Below are positions 8,291-20,409 of a stretch of DNA of 64,000 nt, piece after piece (position 1 is the first letter of the stretch; each line of letters starts with the position of its first letter). The notes beneath the pieces are model-generated. The model saw nothing but the letters and a program-made list of their open reading frames with translations. It was not told where the DNA came from and searched no databases. The translations under genes and the position numbers were made by a program. The stretch lies in the NCBI RefSeq assembly GCF_014649955.1, contig NZ_BMUA01000004.1:372001-436000 (forward strand), in the 5' to 3' direction. The stretch is from Streptomyces violascens (GTDB lineage Bacteria > Actinomycetota > Actinomycetes > Streptomycetales > Streptomycetaceae).

Positions 8291-10039
8291 ATGACTGAGT
8301 ATGGCCGGGGCGCAGGCTCCGAACCGTGGCACCCGGAGGATCCCCTCTACGGGGACCAGGGGTGGGGAGCGCAGCAGGCTGCCTCCGGTCAGGTTCCGTA
8401 CGGCGGTCCCGAGCAGCAGCCGCAGCAGTACCAGCAGCACCCACAGCAGCAGTACTACCCGCAGCAGCCGCACGACCCGTACGCGCCGCAGCCGCAGTAC
8501 GCCGAGCAGCAGGTCCAGCAGGGCTACGTCGAACAGCCCCAGCAGGGCTACCCGCAGCAGCAGTACGCGGCCCAGCCCGCCGAGGCCCAGCAGCCCCAGC
8601 AGGCCCAGCAGTACAACGGGGGCGGGGGCGGGGGCTGGGACGCCACGGGCCAGCAGGCCGCCATGCCGTACGCGGGCCAGCAGCCCGACCCGTACAACAA
8701 CGGCTACGCCGACGAGGGCAACGACCTCTACAGCACCCCCGAGGCGTATCCGCCGCCGCAGCCGCCCGGCCAGCGACAGTCGCCCGCCGTGCCCGGGGTG
8801 CCGGAGCAGGGCGGTGAGTGGGACGCCGAGCCGCAGGAGGAGAACCACCCGTTCTTCACGGGCTCCGGCGATGGCGAACGCGAAGACGACGAGCCGCGTG
8901 AGTCCCGCCGCAGCAAGGGAGACGGCGGTGGCCGCGACCGGCGCGGCAAGACCAAGAAGAAGGGCAAGAGCGGGCGCGCCTGCCTGGTCCTCGCGGTGAT
9001 CTTCGCCGTCGGCGTCGGCGGGGTCGGCTACGTGGGCTACGACTTCTACCAGAAGAAATTCGGCACGGCCCCCGACTACGCAGGTGAGGGCACCAGCGAG
9101 ACCGTCACCGTCGAGATCCCGACGGGCGCGGGCGGCTCCGAGATCGGCCAGATCCTCAAGCAGGCCGGTGTCGTCAAGAGCATCGACGCCTTCGTCCAGG
9201 CCCAGAACGACGACCCCAAGGGCAAGACGATCCAGGCCGGCGCCTACACGCTGAAGAAGGGCATGTCCGCGGCCAACGCGGTCAAGCTCATGCTCAACCC
9301 GAGCAGCCGCAACTCCCTCATCATTCCCGAAGGCAAACGCAACTCCTGGGTGTACGAGGCGATCGACACCCGGCTCGGCCTGCCCGTGGGCACGACCAAG
9401 GGCATCGCGCTCAAGAAGGCCGACAGCATGGGCCTGCCCGACTGGGCCAAGGGCCACAAGAACGTCAAGGACCCGCTGGAAGGATTCCTCTACCCGGCGA
9501 GCTACCCGGTCGCCAAGGGCATGAAGCCCGAGGACGTCCTGAAGAAGATGGTCAACCGGGCCAGCTCCGAGTACGGCAAGCAGGACCTGACAGCCGAGGC
9601 CAAGAAGCTCAACCTGGACGGCCCCTGGCAGCTCATCACCGTGGCCAGCCTCGTGCAGGCCGAGGGCAAGACGCACGACGACTTCCGCAAGATGTCCGAG
9701 GTCGTCTACAACCGCCTCAAGCCGGACAACACCCAGACCAACCAGAAGCTCCAGTTCGACTCGACGTACAACTACCTCACCGGCAAGAGCAACATCAAGA
9801 TCGGCCTGGCCGAGATCAACGCCAACCCGGACCCGTACAACACGTACAAGTGGAAGGGCCTGACTCCCGGGCCCATCGGCAACCCCGGCACCGAGGCGCT
9901 TGCCGCCGCACTGAACCCGACGTCGGACGGCTGGATGTACTTCGTGGCCACCGATGGCAAGCAGAAGACCGAATTCGCCAAGAACCTGGCCGAGTTCAAC
10001 AAGCTGAAGGAAGAGTTCAATGCCCAGTCCGGCCAGTGA
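8291..10039 (+). CDS. mltG: Endolytic murein transglycosylase MltG with a Gln/Pro-rich cytoplasmic tail
   Basis: A 582-residue inner-membrane YceG/MltG enzyme that cleaves nascent peptidoglycan strands. Residues 1 to about 215 are cytoplasmic, with a Gln/Pro/Tyr-rich tract between about 30 and 130. One transmembrane helix (CLVLAVIFAVGVGGVGYVGY) lies at about 230-250, followed by the YceG domain. The Glu in ASLVQAEG aligns with the catalytic region of the family. The ATG at 8291 is preferred over 8267 because it has a GGGG Shine-Dalgarno and gives the familiar MTEYGRG start. The 3' end overlaps aroE by 20 nt. Confidence 0.93.
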   Translation: MTEYGRGAGSEPWHPEDPLYGDQGWGAQQAASGQVPYGGPEQQPQQYQQHPQQQYYPQQPHDPYAPQPQYAEQQVQQGYVEQPQQGYPQQQYAAQPAEAQQPQQAQQYNGGGGGGWDATGQQAAMPYAGQQPDPYNNGYADEGNDLYSTPEAYPPPQPPGQRQSPAVPGVPEQGGEWDAEPQEENHPFFTGSGDGEREDDEPRESRRSKGDGGGRDRRGKTKKKGKSGRACLVLAVIFAVGVGGVGYVGYDFYQKKFGTAPDYAGEGTSETVTVEIPTGAGGSEIGQILKQAGVVKSIDAFVQAQNDDPKGKTIQAGAYTLKKGMSAANAVKLMLNPSSRNSLIIPEGKRNSWVYEAIDTRLGLPVGTTKGIALKKADSMGLPDWAKGHKNVKDPLEGFLYPASYPVAKGMKPEDVLKKMVNRASSEYGKQDLTAEAKKLNLDGPWQLITVASLVQAEGKTHDDFRKMSEVVYNRLKPDNTQTNQKLQFDSTYNYLTGKSNIKIGLAEINANPDPYNTYKWKGLTPGPIGNPGTEALAAALNPTSDGWMYFVATDGKQKTEFAKNLAEFNKLKEEFNAQSGQ

Positions 10040-10862
10040 GGGCGCGCGCAGGGCGGCCGTGCTCGGGTCGCCCATCGCACACTCGCTGTCCCCGGTCCTG
10101 CACCGGGCCGCGTACGCCGAACTGGGCCTCGCCCACTGGTCCTACGACCGGTTCGAGGTCGACGAGGCGGGCCTGTCCCGCTTCTTCGCGGGGCTCGACA
10201 CGTCCTGGGCGGGCCTGTCCCTCACGATGCCGCTGAAGCGGGCGGTCATCCCGCTGCTCGACGCGGTGAGCGCGACGGCGGCCTCGGTCGAGGCGGTCAA
10301 CACCGTCGTCTTCACGGACGACGGCCGCCGCCTCGGCGACAACACCGACATCCCCGGCATGATCGCGGCCCTGGGCGAGCGAGGGGTGACCCGGGTCGAG
10401 TCCGCCGCCGTCCTCGGCGCGGGCGCGACCGCCTCCTCGGCCCTCGCCGCGCTCGCCCGGATCTGCACGGGGCCGGTCACGGCGTACGTACGCTCCGAGG
10501 CCCGGGCCGAGGAGATGCGCGGCTGGGGCGAACGGCTCGGCGTCGACGTCCGCACCGCCGACTGGTCGCGGGCGGCCGACGCCTTCGAGGCGCCTCTCGT
10601 CGTCGCCACCACCCCGGCCGGCACCACCGACGCCCTGGCCGCGGCCGTCCCCGAACGGCCCGGCACCCTCTTCGACGTCCTGTACGAGCCCTGGCCGACG
10701 GCGCTCGCGGCCGCCTGGGCGGGACGCGGGGGAGCGGTCGTCGGCGGCCTCGACCTCCTCGTGCACCAGGCGGTGCTCCAGGTCGAGCAGATGACGGGCT
10801 GCGACAAGGCCCCGCTGGAAGCCATGCGCAAGGCGGGCGAGTCGGCCTTGGCAGGCCGCTGA
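10020..10862 (+). CDS. aroE: Shikimate dehydrogenase
   Basis: A 280-residue NADP-dependent enzyme reducing 3-dehydroshikimate to shikimate. Substrate-binding features are SPIAHSLSP at the N-terminus, TMPLKRAV with the catalytic lysine, and the NTDIPG loop. The nucleotide-binding glycine-rich turn is [10 protein letters not shown]. It starts inside the 3' end of mltG (20-nt overlap, GGAAGAG upstream), so it is probably translationally coupled. It supplies the pathway completed by aroC, aroK, aroB and aroQ just downstream. Confidence 0.95.
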   Translation: MPSPASEGARRAAVLGSPIAHSLSPVLHRAAYAELGLAHWSYDRFEVDEAGLSRFFAGLDTSWAGLSLTMPLKRAVIPLLDAVSATAASVEAVNTVVFTDDGRRLGDNTDIPGMIAALGERGVTRVESAAVLGAGATASSALAALARICTGPVTAYVRSEARAEEMRGWGERLGVDVRTADWSRAADAFEAPLVVATTPAGTTDALAAAVPERPGTLFDVLYEPWPTALAAAWAGRGGAVVGGLDLLVHQAVLQVEQMTGCDKAPLEAMRKAGESALAGR

Positions 10863-10994
10863 GTCTCATCGCGGTGCGCGACCTCCGTCGCCCGGGCCGC
10901 ACGCACGGGGGTGCGCCACCTACAGGGGTGCGGGGATCTGCGCGAGCAACCCACCACGGCCCGCACCGGACGAGATCACAGTCCGCCAGCTGGA

Positions 10995-11024
10995 CCACGT
11001 CCCGGCCCACCATCCGGGACGTGG
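10995..11024 (+). other. Hairpin in the aroE-aroC spacer
   Basis: CCACGTCCCGG (10995-11005) is a perfect complement of CCGGGACGTGG (11014-11024) around an 8-nt loop. It lies in the 245-bp gap upstream of aroC and has no T-tract, so it may be an attenuator-like leader element, an operator or a weak terminator. No leader peptide was recognised. Confidence 0.45.
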
Positions 11025-11107
11025 GAGGATCAGTGGTGGCGGGCCAGGGCCGCGCACCCCGGCCGCGCCGTCGGATTACCAGGACGCGCGAGCAACGAGG
11101 AGCACCG

Positions 11108-14344
<3,237 letters not shown>

Positions 14345-14362
14345 CGGGCACTGTTGCCGCTC

Positions 14363-14390
14363 CCCGGCCGTTCACACTGTGGCGGCCGGG
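14363..14390 (+). terminator. Hairpin after aroQ
   Basis: CCCGGCCG (14363-14370) pairs with CGGCCGGG (14383-14390) around a 12-nt loop, 18 bp after the aroQ stop. The stem is GC-rich with no T-tract, as is usual for Streptomyces intrinsic terminators. Confidence 0.6.
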
Positions 14391-14469
14391 AGAGGTACGG
14401 TTCTGCACCGGGCCGCCCGACGGGCGCCCGACCAGCGCCAGTTGCCTGTACGAGACGGAGTGGCACCGG

Positions 14470-15423
14470 ATGCAGCACGCAGGGGGGGCTCCACTGCCGC
14501 CGCCCCACGCCCCGGGGCAGACCCCGCACGACTGGGCGCAGCCGATCGAGCCGGAGGCGACGGCTCCGCTGCGTCCCGGCGCGCCCCCGCCCGCGCCGGG
14601 AGCCCCGCCCTACCAGCCCGGGCCCCCGCCCGGCTCCGGGCCCGCGACCGCCCAGCTCCCCGCCCACCCGCAGTCGCCACCCGCGCCGGCCCATCACCCG
14701 GGGGCCCTGCACACGGCGGGCACCCAGCAGCCGCCCGGCCAGGGCTGGCACGGGCCCGCCCCGCAGCACGCCTCGGCCCGGCCGCCGTCCCGGGACACCA
14801 CCGGTCACGTCGCCCTGCCGCCCGGCGGGCCGGTACCGATGCCGCAGGCCCCCGAGGGGACCGGCGCCACCACGCTCGCGGTGCTCCTCATCGGCCCCGC
14901 AGGAGCCGGCAAGACGACCGTGGCCCGGTACTGGGCGCAGCACCGCCGGGTGCCCACCGCCCACATCAGCCTCGACGACGTACGCGAATGGGTGTGCTCG
15001 GGGTTCGCCGACCCGCAGTCGGGCTGGAACGACCACTCCGAGGCCCAGTACCGCCTGGCCCGCCGCACCTGCGGCTTCGCCGCGCGGAACTTCCTGGCCA
15101 ACAACATCTCGTGCATCCTCGACGACGCGGTGTTCCCCGACCGGCCGGTCGTCGGCCTCGGCGGCTGGAAGCGGCATGTGGGCCCCGGCCTGCTGCCGGT
15201 CGTGCTGCTGCCGGGCCTCGAAGTGGTCCTGGAGCGCAACGCGGAGCGCAGCGGCAACCGCCGCCTCTCGGACGAGGAGGTGGCCGGCATCCACGGCCGC
15301 ATGGCCGGCTGGTACGGCTCGGGCCTGCCGATCATCGACAACTCCCAGTACGACGTGCCCACCACGGCCCGCCTCCTGGACGACGTCCTGGCCAGAACGA
15401 TCGCCAGCCCGCCGAGCTGGTAG
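14470..15423 (+). CDS. Proline-rich P-loop (zeta-toxin/kinase-like) ATPase
   Basis: A 317-residue protein in two parts. Residues 1 to about 130 are Pro/Gly/Ala-rich and probably disordered. The rest is a small P-loop kinase-like domain: Walker A GPAGAGKTT at 142-150, ISLDDVREWV, and a helical C-terminus with RNAERSGNRRLSDEEV. The fold resembles polynucleotide-kinase/AAA_33 proteins; the substrate is unknown. It lies between the aro block and the M24 gene. A short GGAG precedes the ATG. Homologues in this position occur in other Streptomyces as far as I recall. Confidence 0.8.
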   Translation: MQHAGGAPLPPPHAPGQTPHDWAQPIEPEATAPLRPGAPPPAPGAPPYQPGPPPGSGPATAQLPAHPQSPPAPAHHPGALHTAGTQQPPGQGWHGPAPQHASARPPSRDTTGHVALPPGGPVPMPQAPEGTGATTLAVLLIGPAGAGKTTVARYWAQHRRVPTAHISLDDVREWVCSGFADPQSGWNDHSEAQYRLARRTCGFAARNFLANNISCILDDAVFPDRPVVGLGGWKRHVGPGLLPVVLLPGLEVVLERNAERSGNRRLSDEEVAGIHGRMAGWYGSGLPIIDNSQYDVPTTARLLDDVLARTIASPPSW

Positions 15424-15468
15424 ACCGGAGCACGCGGCGCGTGGCTCGGGGGAGCTACTCCAGCCCGT

Positions 15469-15507
15469 CATGGGGTCCCCTGGCCCTTGAGGCCTTGGGG
15501 GGCGAGG
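15469..15507. repeat. Intergenic repeat, family B (copy 1)
   Basis: The sequence runs ATGGGGTCCCCTGGCCCTTG, then AGGCCTTGGGG. A closely matching copy lies at 48816-48852 with CAAGGCCTTGGGGG. Both contain a palindromic GGCCTTGAGGCC or CCTCAAGGCC core and lie in intergenic or gene-end DNA, so they look like members of one dispersed repeat family. Confidence 0.55.
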
Positions 15508-15591
15508 ACAAGAACGGACCGACCACCGGGGCGGCCCCCGGTCGGACGCGCTGAACCGGCCGACCGGGCGCCCCGCTCATACGCTCGGGGC

Positions 15592-16698
15592 ATGTCAGAG
15601 GTGTTCGCGGTGCGCCGCGGCTGGCTGCGGGACCGCTGCGCGGCCGCAGGAAGCGCGGCCGCCCTGGTCTCCCGCCCGGCCAACGTCCGCTACCTCGCGG
15701 GCGGCGCACCGCCCGGCGCCGTCCTGCTCGTCGGCCCGGCCGAGGACGTACTGCTGTGCCCGCAGACGCCGTCGGGCGACCTCATCGAGGGGCACCTCGA
15801 CGAGCAGCTCCGGATCACCGTGCTGCCCGCCCCCGGCGGCGACCCGGCCGTCGCGGCCGCCGACCTCGCCCAGACCAGCGGCGCCGACTCGCTGGCCGTC
15901 GAGGAGCACCACCTGTCCGTGGCCCGCCACCGCGCGCTCGGCTCGGTGGCGCCCCGGCTGCTCCTGAGTGACCTGGGCGGGGCCGTCGAGCAGCGCCGCC
16001 TGGTCAAGGACGAGGACGAGATCGCCTGTCTGCGGATCGCCGCCGAGATCACCGACCAGGCCTTGGGCGAGCTCCTGGAGTCGATCCTGGTGGGCCGCAC
16101 CGAGCGCCACCTCGCCCTGGAACTGGAGCGCCGCCTGGTCGACCACGGCGCGGACGGGCCCGCCTTCATGACCTCGGTCGGCACCGGCCCCAACTCCGGC
16201 CGGGCCGGCCACCGCCCGGCCGACCGCCGGGTCGAGGAGGGCGACTTCCTCTCGGTCTGCCTGGGTGCCACCTACCGCGGCTACCGCTGCGAGATCGGCC
16301 GCACCTTCGTGATCGGCACCACCCCGGCCGACTGGCAGATCGAGCTGTACGACGCCGTTTTCGCAGCCCAGCGGGCAGGCCGGGAGGCCCTCGTACCGGG
16401 CGCCGAGTACCGCGCGGTGGACCGCGCGGCCCGCCAGGTGCTGGACTCGGCGGGTCACGCGGAGGCCTTCGGACCGCTCACCGGACACGGCGTCGGGATC
16501 GAAATCGACGAGGAGCCGCAGCTCGCACCTGGAGCCATGGGTAAACTGGACACTTGCGTGCCGGTCACCGTCGAACCGGGGGTCCACCTCCCGGGCCGGG
16601 GCGGCGTCCGGATCGATGACACGCTCGTCGTACGCCCCGAGGCGGACGGCGGCCCCGAGCTACTCACCATCACGACCAAGGAGCTGCTAGCGCTCTAG
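15592..16698 (+). CDS. M24-family (Xaa-Pro peptidase-like) protein with altered metal site
   Basis: A 368-residue creatinase/pita-bread-fold protein: N-terminal creatinase-like domain (about 1-130) and C-terminal M24 domain. Alignment by eye to PepP gives Cys223 in place of the first metal-binding Asp, Glu234 in place of the second, retained His299 and Glu328, Asp342 in place of the last Glu, and Asp306 in place of the catalytic His. It may therefore bind a different metal or be a non-peptidase paralogue. The ATG at 15592 follows a TACGCT -10-like hexamer (15580-15585) by 6 nt, suggesting a leaderless mRNA. It precedes efp. Confidence 0.85.
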   Translation: MSEVFAVRRGWLRDRCAAAGSAAALVSRPANVRYLAGGAPPGAVLLVGPAEDVLLCPQTPSGDLIEGHLDEQLRITVLPAPGGDPAVAAADLAQTSGADSLAVEEHHLSVARHRALGSVAPRLLLSDLGGAVEQRRLVKDEDEIACLRIAAEITDQALGELLESILVGRTERHLALELERRLVDHGADGPAFMTSVGTGPNSGRAGHRPADRRVEEGDFLSVCLGATYRGYRCEIGRTFVIGTTPADWQIELYDAVFAAQRAGREALVPGAEYRAVDRAARQVLDSAGHAEAFGPLTGHGVGIEIDEEPQLAPGAMGKLDTCVPVTVEPGVHLPGRGGVRIDDTLVVRPEADGGPELLTITTKELLAL

Positions 16699-16767
16699 CA
16701 CGCGTACGTGCCCCGTGTACGTACCCTCGGTCGTCCACCAGCTTTCAGTCCAGGAGATTCCGCAACC

Positions 16768-17334
16768 GTGGCTTCCACGAACGACCTCAAGAACGGCCTG
16801 GTGCTCAAGCTCGACGGAGGCCAGCTCTGGTCCGTCGTCGAGTTCCAGCACGTCAAGCCCGGCAAGGGCCCGGCCTTCGTGCGCACCAAGCTCAAGAACG
16901 TGCTCTCCGGCAAGGTGGTCGACAAGACCTTCAACGCCGGTGTGAAGGTCGAGACGGCCACCATCGACCGCCGCGACATGCAGTTCTCGTACATGGACGG
17001 CGAGTACTTCGTCTTCATGGACATGGACACGTACGACCAGCTGATGGTCGACCGCAAGGCCGTCGGCGACGCCGCCAACTTCCTGATCGAGGGCTTCACC
17101 GCCTCGGTCGCGCAGCACGAGGGCGAGGTGCTCTACGTCGAGCTCCCCGCCGCCGTCGAGCTGGTCATCCAGCACACCGACCCGGGCGTCCAGGGCGACC
17201 GCTCCACCGGCGGCACCAAGCCGGCCACCCTGGAGACCGGTTACGAGATCGGCGTCCCGCTCTTCATCACCACCGGTGAGAAGATCAAGGTCGACACCCG
17301 CACCGGCGACTACCTCGGCCGGGTGAACAGCTAA
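16768..17334 (+). CDS. efp: Translation elongation factor P
   Basis: A 188-residue three-domain factor that rescues ribosomes stalled at polyproline. The domain I loop reads KPGKGPAF, with the tip lysine at residue 33. This PGKGP form is characteristic of actinobacterial EF-P, reported to work without lysine modification. No EpmA or EarP gene is nearby. The GTG at 16768 has AGGAG upstream and gives the standard [13 protein letters not shown] start. nusB follows after 2 bp. The mltG tail, the P-loop protein and other Pro-rich proteins nearby are natural clients. Confidence 0.97.
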   Translation: MASTNDLKNGLVLKLDGGQLWSVVEFQHVKPGKGPAFVRTKLKNVLSGKVVDKTFNAGVKVETATIDRRDMQFSYMDGEYFVFMDMDTYDQLMVDRKAVGDAANFLIEGFTASVAQHEGEVLYVELPAAVELVIQHTDPGVQGDRSTGGTKPATLETGYEIGVPLFITTGEKIKVDTRTGDYLGRVNS

Positions 17335-17336
17335 CC

Positions 17337-17765
17337 GTGGCTGCCCGGAACAAGGCCCGCAAGCGCGCCTTCCAGATCCTCTTCGAGGCCGACCAGCGCG
17401 GTGAGTCCGTGCAGACGGTCCTCGCGGACTGGGTGCGGCACTCGCGGTCCGACGACCGTCAGCCGCCGGTCGCCGAGTACACGATGCAGCTCGTCGAGGG
17501 GTACGCGGGCCATGTGGACCGCATCGACGACCTGATCTCCACGTACGCGGTGGGCTGGACGCTCGACCGGATGCCGGTCGTCGACCGGAACATCCTGCGG
17601 CTCGGCGCGTACGAGCTCGTCTGGGAGGACGAGACGCCCGACGCGGTCGTCATCGACGAGGCCGTCCAGCTGGCGAAGGAGTTCTCCACGGACGACTCGC
17701 CGGCCTTCGTGAACGGGCTCCTCGCCCGTTTCAAGGACCTCAAGCCGAGCCTGCGCCGCGACTAG
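17337..17765 (+). CDS. nusB: Transcription antitermination factor NusB
   Basis: A 142-residue all-helical NusB that pairs with S10 (NusE) at boxA for rRNA antitermination. It begins MAARNKARKRAFQILFEAD and ends with the conserved VNGLLARFKDL helix. The GTG lies 2 bp after efp, so the two are co-transcribed. A perfect 14-bp hairpin terminator follows. Confidence 0.96.
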   Translation: MAARNKARKRAFQILFEADQRGESVQTVLADWVRHSRSDDRQPPVAEYTMQLVEGYAGHVDRIDDLISTYAVGWTLDRMPVVDRNILRLGAYELVWEDETPDAVVIDEAVQLAKEFSTDDSPAFVNGLLARFKDLKPSLRRD

Positions 17766-17788
17766 CCTCCGGCAGGGACAAGGCCTAC

Positions 17789-17825
17789 GAAGGGCCCGCA
17801 GCGCCACGTGTGCTGCGGGCCCTTC
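17789..17825 (+). terminator. nusB terminator
   Basis: GAAGGGCCCGCAGC (17789-17802) is perfectly complementary to GCTGCGGGCCCTTC (17812-17825) with a 9-nt loop. It lies 23 bp after the nusB stop. Confidence 0.85.
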
Positions 17826-17861
17826 GGCGTGTTCGGGCGACCGTATGACCGCATACACAAA

Positions 17862-17910
17862 TGCCGTCGGGCCCGGTGGGAGCGGAGTGCTCCCACCGGG
17901 CCCGACGGCA
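17862..17910 (-). terminator. bldD terminator, 22-bp perfect stem
   Basis: The arms 17862-17883 and 17889-17910 are perfect complements (22 bp) around a 5-nt loop GGAGT. The hairpin lies 20 bp past the bldD stop and converges with the nusB terminator, giving two back-to-back hairpins. The stem strength suggests protection against read-through in both directions. Confidence 0.85.
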
Positions 17911-17929
17911 CGTTTCTGCTGAAGGGGCG

Positions 17930-18430
17930 TCAGCCCTCTTCGTGGGCGACCGCGCGGCGCGCGTCCGCGTCCAGGACGCCCCAGCTGATCAGCTGCTCGG
18001 TCAGCACCGAGGGCGACTGGTCGTAGATCACGGCAAGGGTGCGCAGGTCGTCCTGGCGGATGGAGAGGACCTTGCCGTTGTAGTCGCCGCGCTGCGACTG
18101 GATGGTCGCCGCGTAACGCTGCAGCGGGCCCGCCTTCTCCGGCGGGACGTGCGCGAGGCGCTCAAGATCGAGAACCAGCTTCGGCGGCGGCTCGGCGGCT
18201 CCGCCCGGCGTGGTGCCCGGCAGCAGTTCCTGCACCGGAACGCCGTAGAAGTCCGCCAGCTCGGCAAGGCGCTGTACGGTCACGGCGCGGTCGCCGCGCT
18301 CGTACGAGCCGACCACGACGGCCTTCCAGCGGCCCTGGGACTTCTCCTCCACACCATGGAGGGAGAGGCCCTGCTGGGTGCGGATGGCGCGGAGCTTGGC
18401 CCCGAGCTGTTTTGCGTATTCGCTGGACAT
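17930..18430 (-). CDS. bldD: Developmental master repressor BldD
   Basis: A 166-residue Xre-type repressor that holds Streptomyces in vegetative growth. The N-terminal HTH covers about residues 1-70 (SSEYAKQLGAKLRAIRTQQG). The C-terminal domain carries the c-di-GMP-binding signature RGD-X8-RQDD at R114-D116 and R125-D128, so this BldD should dimerise through tetrameric c-di-GMP. The start at 18430 gives the canonical MSSEYAKQLG and has GGGGAG upstream; the frame extends 8 codons further without support. The promoter region contains a BldD-box-like palindrome, consistent with known autoregulation. Confidence 0.98.
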   Translation of the reverse strand: MSSEYAKQLGAKLRAIRTQQGLSLHGVEEKSQGRWKAVVVGSYERGDRAVTVQRLAELADFYGVPVQELLPGTTPGGAAEPPPKLVLDLERLAHVPPEKAGPLQRYAATIQSQRGDYNGKVLSIRQDDLRTLAVIYDQSPSVLTEQLISWGVLDADARRAVAHEEG

Positions 18431-18725
18431 ATAGCTCCCCGGACGCTGTGACAACGTGCGGCTCCGCCGCGCGGCTGTAACTCACTGTGAGGTTACGCAG
18501 CGTTACTTGGCCGCGTCAAGCCGAATGGTCCACACCCTGACCCCGGAGGAGTGACAGGCTCCGCGTGTGCCGGGCCCTACAGGCCACGGCGATTCGTCGG
18601 GCGCACTCACCCGTTCGAGTGATGGCCCGGTGTCGGGTGCCTCCTGGCCCCTGGTACCGTTGGTGACGCAATTCCGACGTCCTTTAAGATCCGTCCCGTG
18701 AGGCGGAGAAGGAGGTCCGTTTCAT
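18431..18725. promoter_or_regulatory. Divergent bldD / pyrR control region
   Basis: This 295-bp divergent spacer holds the bldD promoter on the left and the pyr operon leader on the right. On the right, TTTAAGAT (18683-18690) is -10-like but lies too close to the leader hairpin to be the only start site. CCGTCCCGTGAGGCGG (18691-18706) folds as a bulged hairpin with a CGTGA loop and UCC/GG closing pairs, the pattern of a PyrR-binding loop. It sits directly against the AAGGAGG Shine-Dalgarno (18709-18715) of pyrR. Confidence 0.55.
18481..18491 (-). promoter_or_regulatory. Possible BldD box in the bldD promoter
   Basis: CTCACTGTGAG is a perfect inverted repeat, compatible with the BldD consensus of AGTGA and TCAC half-sites. 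It lies about 50 bp upstream of the bldD start. BldD is known to repress its own gene; that this exact site is the operator is an inference. Confidence 0.5.
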
Positions 18726-19328
18726 ATGGACACGCAGCACCCGCAGAACCAGCAGGATCCGGCGCACCCCGATGCGGCGCGGCCCGTTCTCGAAGGCCCC
18801 GACATCGCCCGCGTCCTGACCCGTATCGCCCACGAGATCGTCGAACGTGCCAAGGGCGCCGACGACGTGGTGCTCCTCGGTATCCCGACCCGCGGCGTCT
18901 TCCTCGCCGAGCGGCTCGCCGTGAAGCTGGAGGAGATCACCGGGCGCAAGACCCCGGTCGGCTCCCTCGACATCACCATGTACCGCGACGACCTGCGGAT
19001 GAAGCCCGCCCGGGCGCTCGGCCGCACGGAGATCCCCGGCGACGGCATCGACGGGCGCCTCGTCGTCCTCGTCGACGACGTGCTCTTCTCCGGCCGCACC
19101 ATCCGCGCCGCCCTCGACGCGCTCGGCGACATCGGCCGCCCCCGCGCCGTCCAGCTCGCGGTCCTCGTCGACCGCGGCCACCGCGAACTCCCGATCCGCG
19201 CCGACTACGTCGGCAAGAACCTCCCCACGTCGCTGCGGGAGACGGTCAAGGTCCAGCTCGCCGAGGAGGACGGCCGCGACGCCGTGCTGCTCGGTGTCAA
19301 GCAGACCGCCCCGGCCGGCGAGCAGTAG
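18726..19328 (+). CDS. pyrR: Bifunctional pyr operon regulator / uracil phosphoribosyltransferase PyrR
   Basis: A 200-residue phosphoribosyltransferase-fold RNA-binding protein. The PRPP-binding loop is [19 protein letters not shown], and [13 protein letters not shown] and the flexible TMYRDDL region are present. UMP-bound PyrR binds leader RNA and represses pyr expression; in actinobacteria this is thought to act at translation initiation, which fits the hairpin next to its own Shine-Dalgarno. It is the first gene of the pyr operon. The N-terminal 20 residues are Gln/Pro-rich and unconserved. Confidence 0.96.
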   Translation: MDTQHPQNQQDPAHPDAARPVLEGPDIARVLTRIAHEIVERAKGADDVVLLGIPTRGVFLAERLAVKLEEITGRKTPVGSLDITMYRDDLRMKPARALGRTEIPGDGIDGRLVVLVDDVLFSGRTIRAALDALGDIGRPRAVQLAVLVDRGHRELPIRADYVGKNLPTSLRETVKVQLAEEDGRDAVLLGVKQTAPAGEQ

Positions 19329-19423
19329 GCCCCACCCGACCCCGTACGGCCCGACCGGACCCGTACGGCCTGCTTCTGCGCGCCCGCATGCCCAAACCTC
19401 CACCACACCTGGAGAACCCCCAG

Positions 19424-20407
19424 ATGATGCGTCACCTCATCTCGGCCGCCGACCTCACCCGCGACGACGCCGTCCTCGTCCTCGACACCGCCGAGGAGAT
19501 GGCCCGCGTCTCCGACCGGCCGATAAAGAAGCTCCCCGCGCTGCGCGGCCGGACGATCTGCAACCTGTTCTTCGAGGACTCCACCCGCACCCGGATCTCC
19601 TTCGAGGCGGCCGAGAAGCGTCTGTCGGCCGATGTCATCAACTTCGCCGCCAAGGGCTCCTCGGTCTCCAAGGGCGAGTCCCTGAAGGACACCGCGCAGA
19701 CGCTGGAGGCGATGGGCGTCGACGCCGTCGTCATCCGGCACAGCGCGTCCGGCGCCCCCTACCGCCTGGCCACCTCCGGCTGGATCGACGCCCCGGTCAT
19801 CAACGCGGGCGACGGCACCCACCAGCACCCCACCCAGGCGCTGCTCGACGCGTTCACCATGCGCCGCCGCCTGGTCGGCAAGGACGCGCTCGGCCAGGAC
19901 CTGGCCGGCAAGCGCATCACCCTCGTCGGCGACGTGCTGCACAGCCGGGTGGCCCGCTCCAACGTCGACCTGCTGCACACGCTGGGCGCCGAGGTCACCC
20001 TGGTGGCCCCGCCGACGCTGCTCCCGGTCGGCGTCGAGCACTGGACCTGCGACGTGTCGTACGACCTGGACGCCGTGCTGCCGAAGTCCGACGCGGTGAT
20101 GATGCTGCGTGTGCAGCGCGAACGCATGAACGCCGCCTTCTTCCCGACCGAGCGCGAGTACTCGCGGCGCTACGGGCTCGACGGCGACCGCATGGCCAAG
20201 ATGCCCGAGCACGGCATCGTCATGCACCCCGGCCCGATGGTCCGCGGCATGGAGATCACCGCCGAGGTCGCCGACTCCGACCGCTGCACGGTCGTCGAGC
20301 AGGTCGCCAACGGCGTCCACACCCGCATGGCGGTCCTGTACCTGCTGCTCGGCGGCAACGAGCCCGCCGTCAGCCACGCCCGTCCCACCGATTCGGAGAA
20401 CAAGTAA
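19424..20407 (+). CDS. pyrB: Aspartate carbamoyltransferase catalytic subunit
   Basis: A 327-residue enzyme joining carbamoyl phosphate and aspartate. The carbamoyl-phosphate loop is [13 protein letters not shown], and [12 protein letters not shown] and [11 protein letters not shown] are intact. No pyrI regulatory subunit is present, typical of actinobacteria. Start at ATG 19424 ([15 protein letters not shown]), with GGAG 15 nt upstream; the 95-bp gap after pyrR has no gene. pyrC follows after 2 bp. Confidence 0.97.
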   Translation: MMRHLISAADLTRDDAVLVLDTAEEMARVSDRPIKKLPALRGRTICNLFFEDSTRTRISFEAAEKRLSADVINFAAKGSSVSKGESLKDTAQTLEAMGVDAVVIRHSASGAPYRLATSGWIDAPVINAGDGTHQHPTQALLDAFTMRRRLVGKDALGQDLAGKRITLVGDVLHSRVARSNVDLLHTLGAEVTLVAPPTLLPVGVEHWTCDVSYDLDAVLPKSDAVMMLRVQRERMNAAFFPTEREYSRRYGLDGDRMAKMPEHGIVMHPGPMVRGMEITAEVADSDRCTVVEQVANGVHTRMAVLYLLLGGNEPAVSHARPTDSENK

Positions 20408-20409
20408 CC

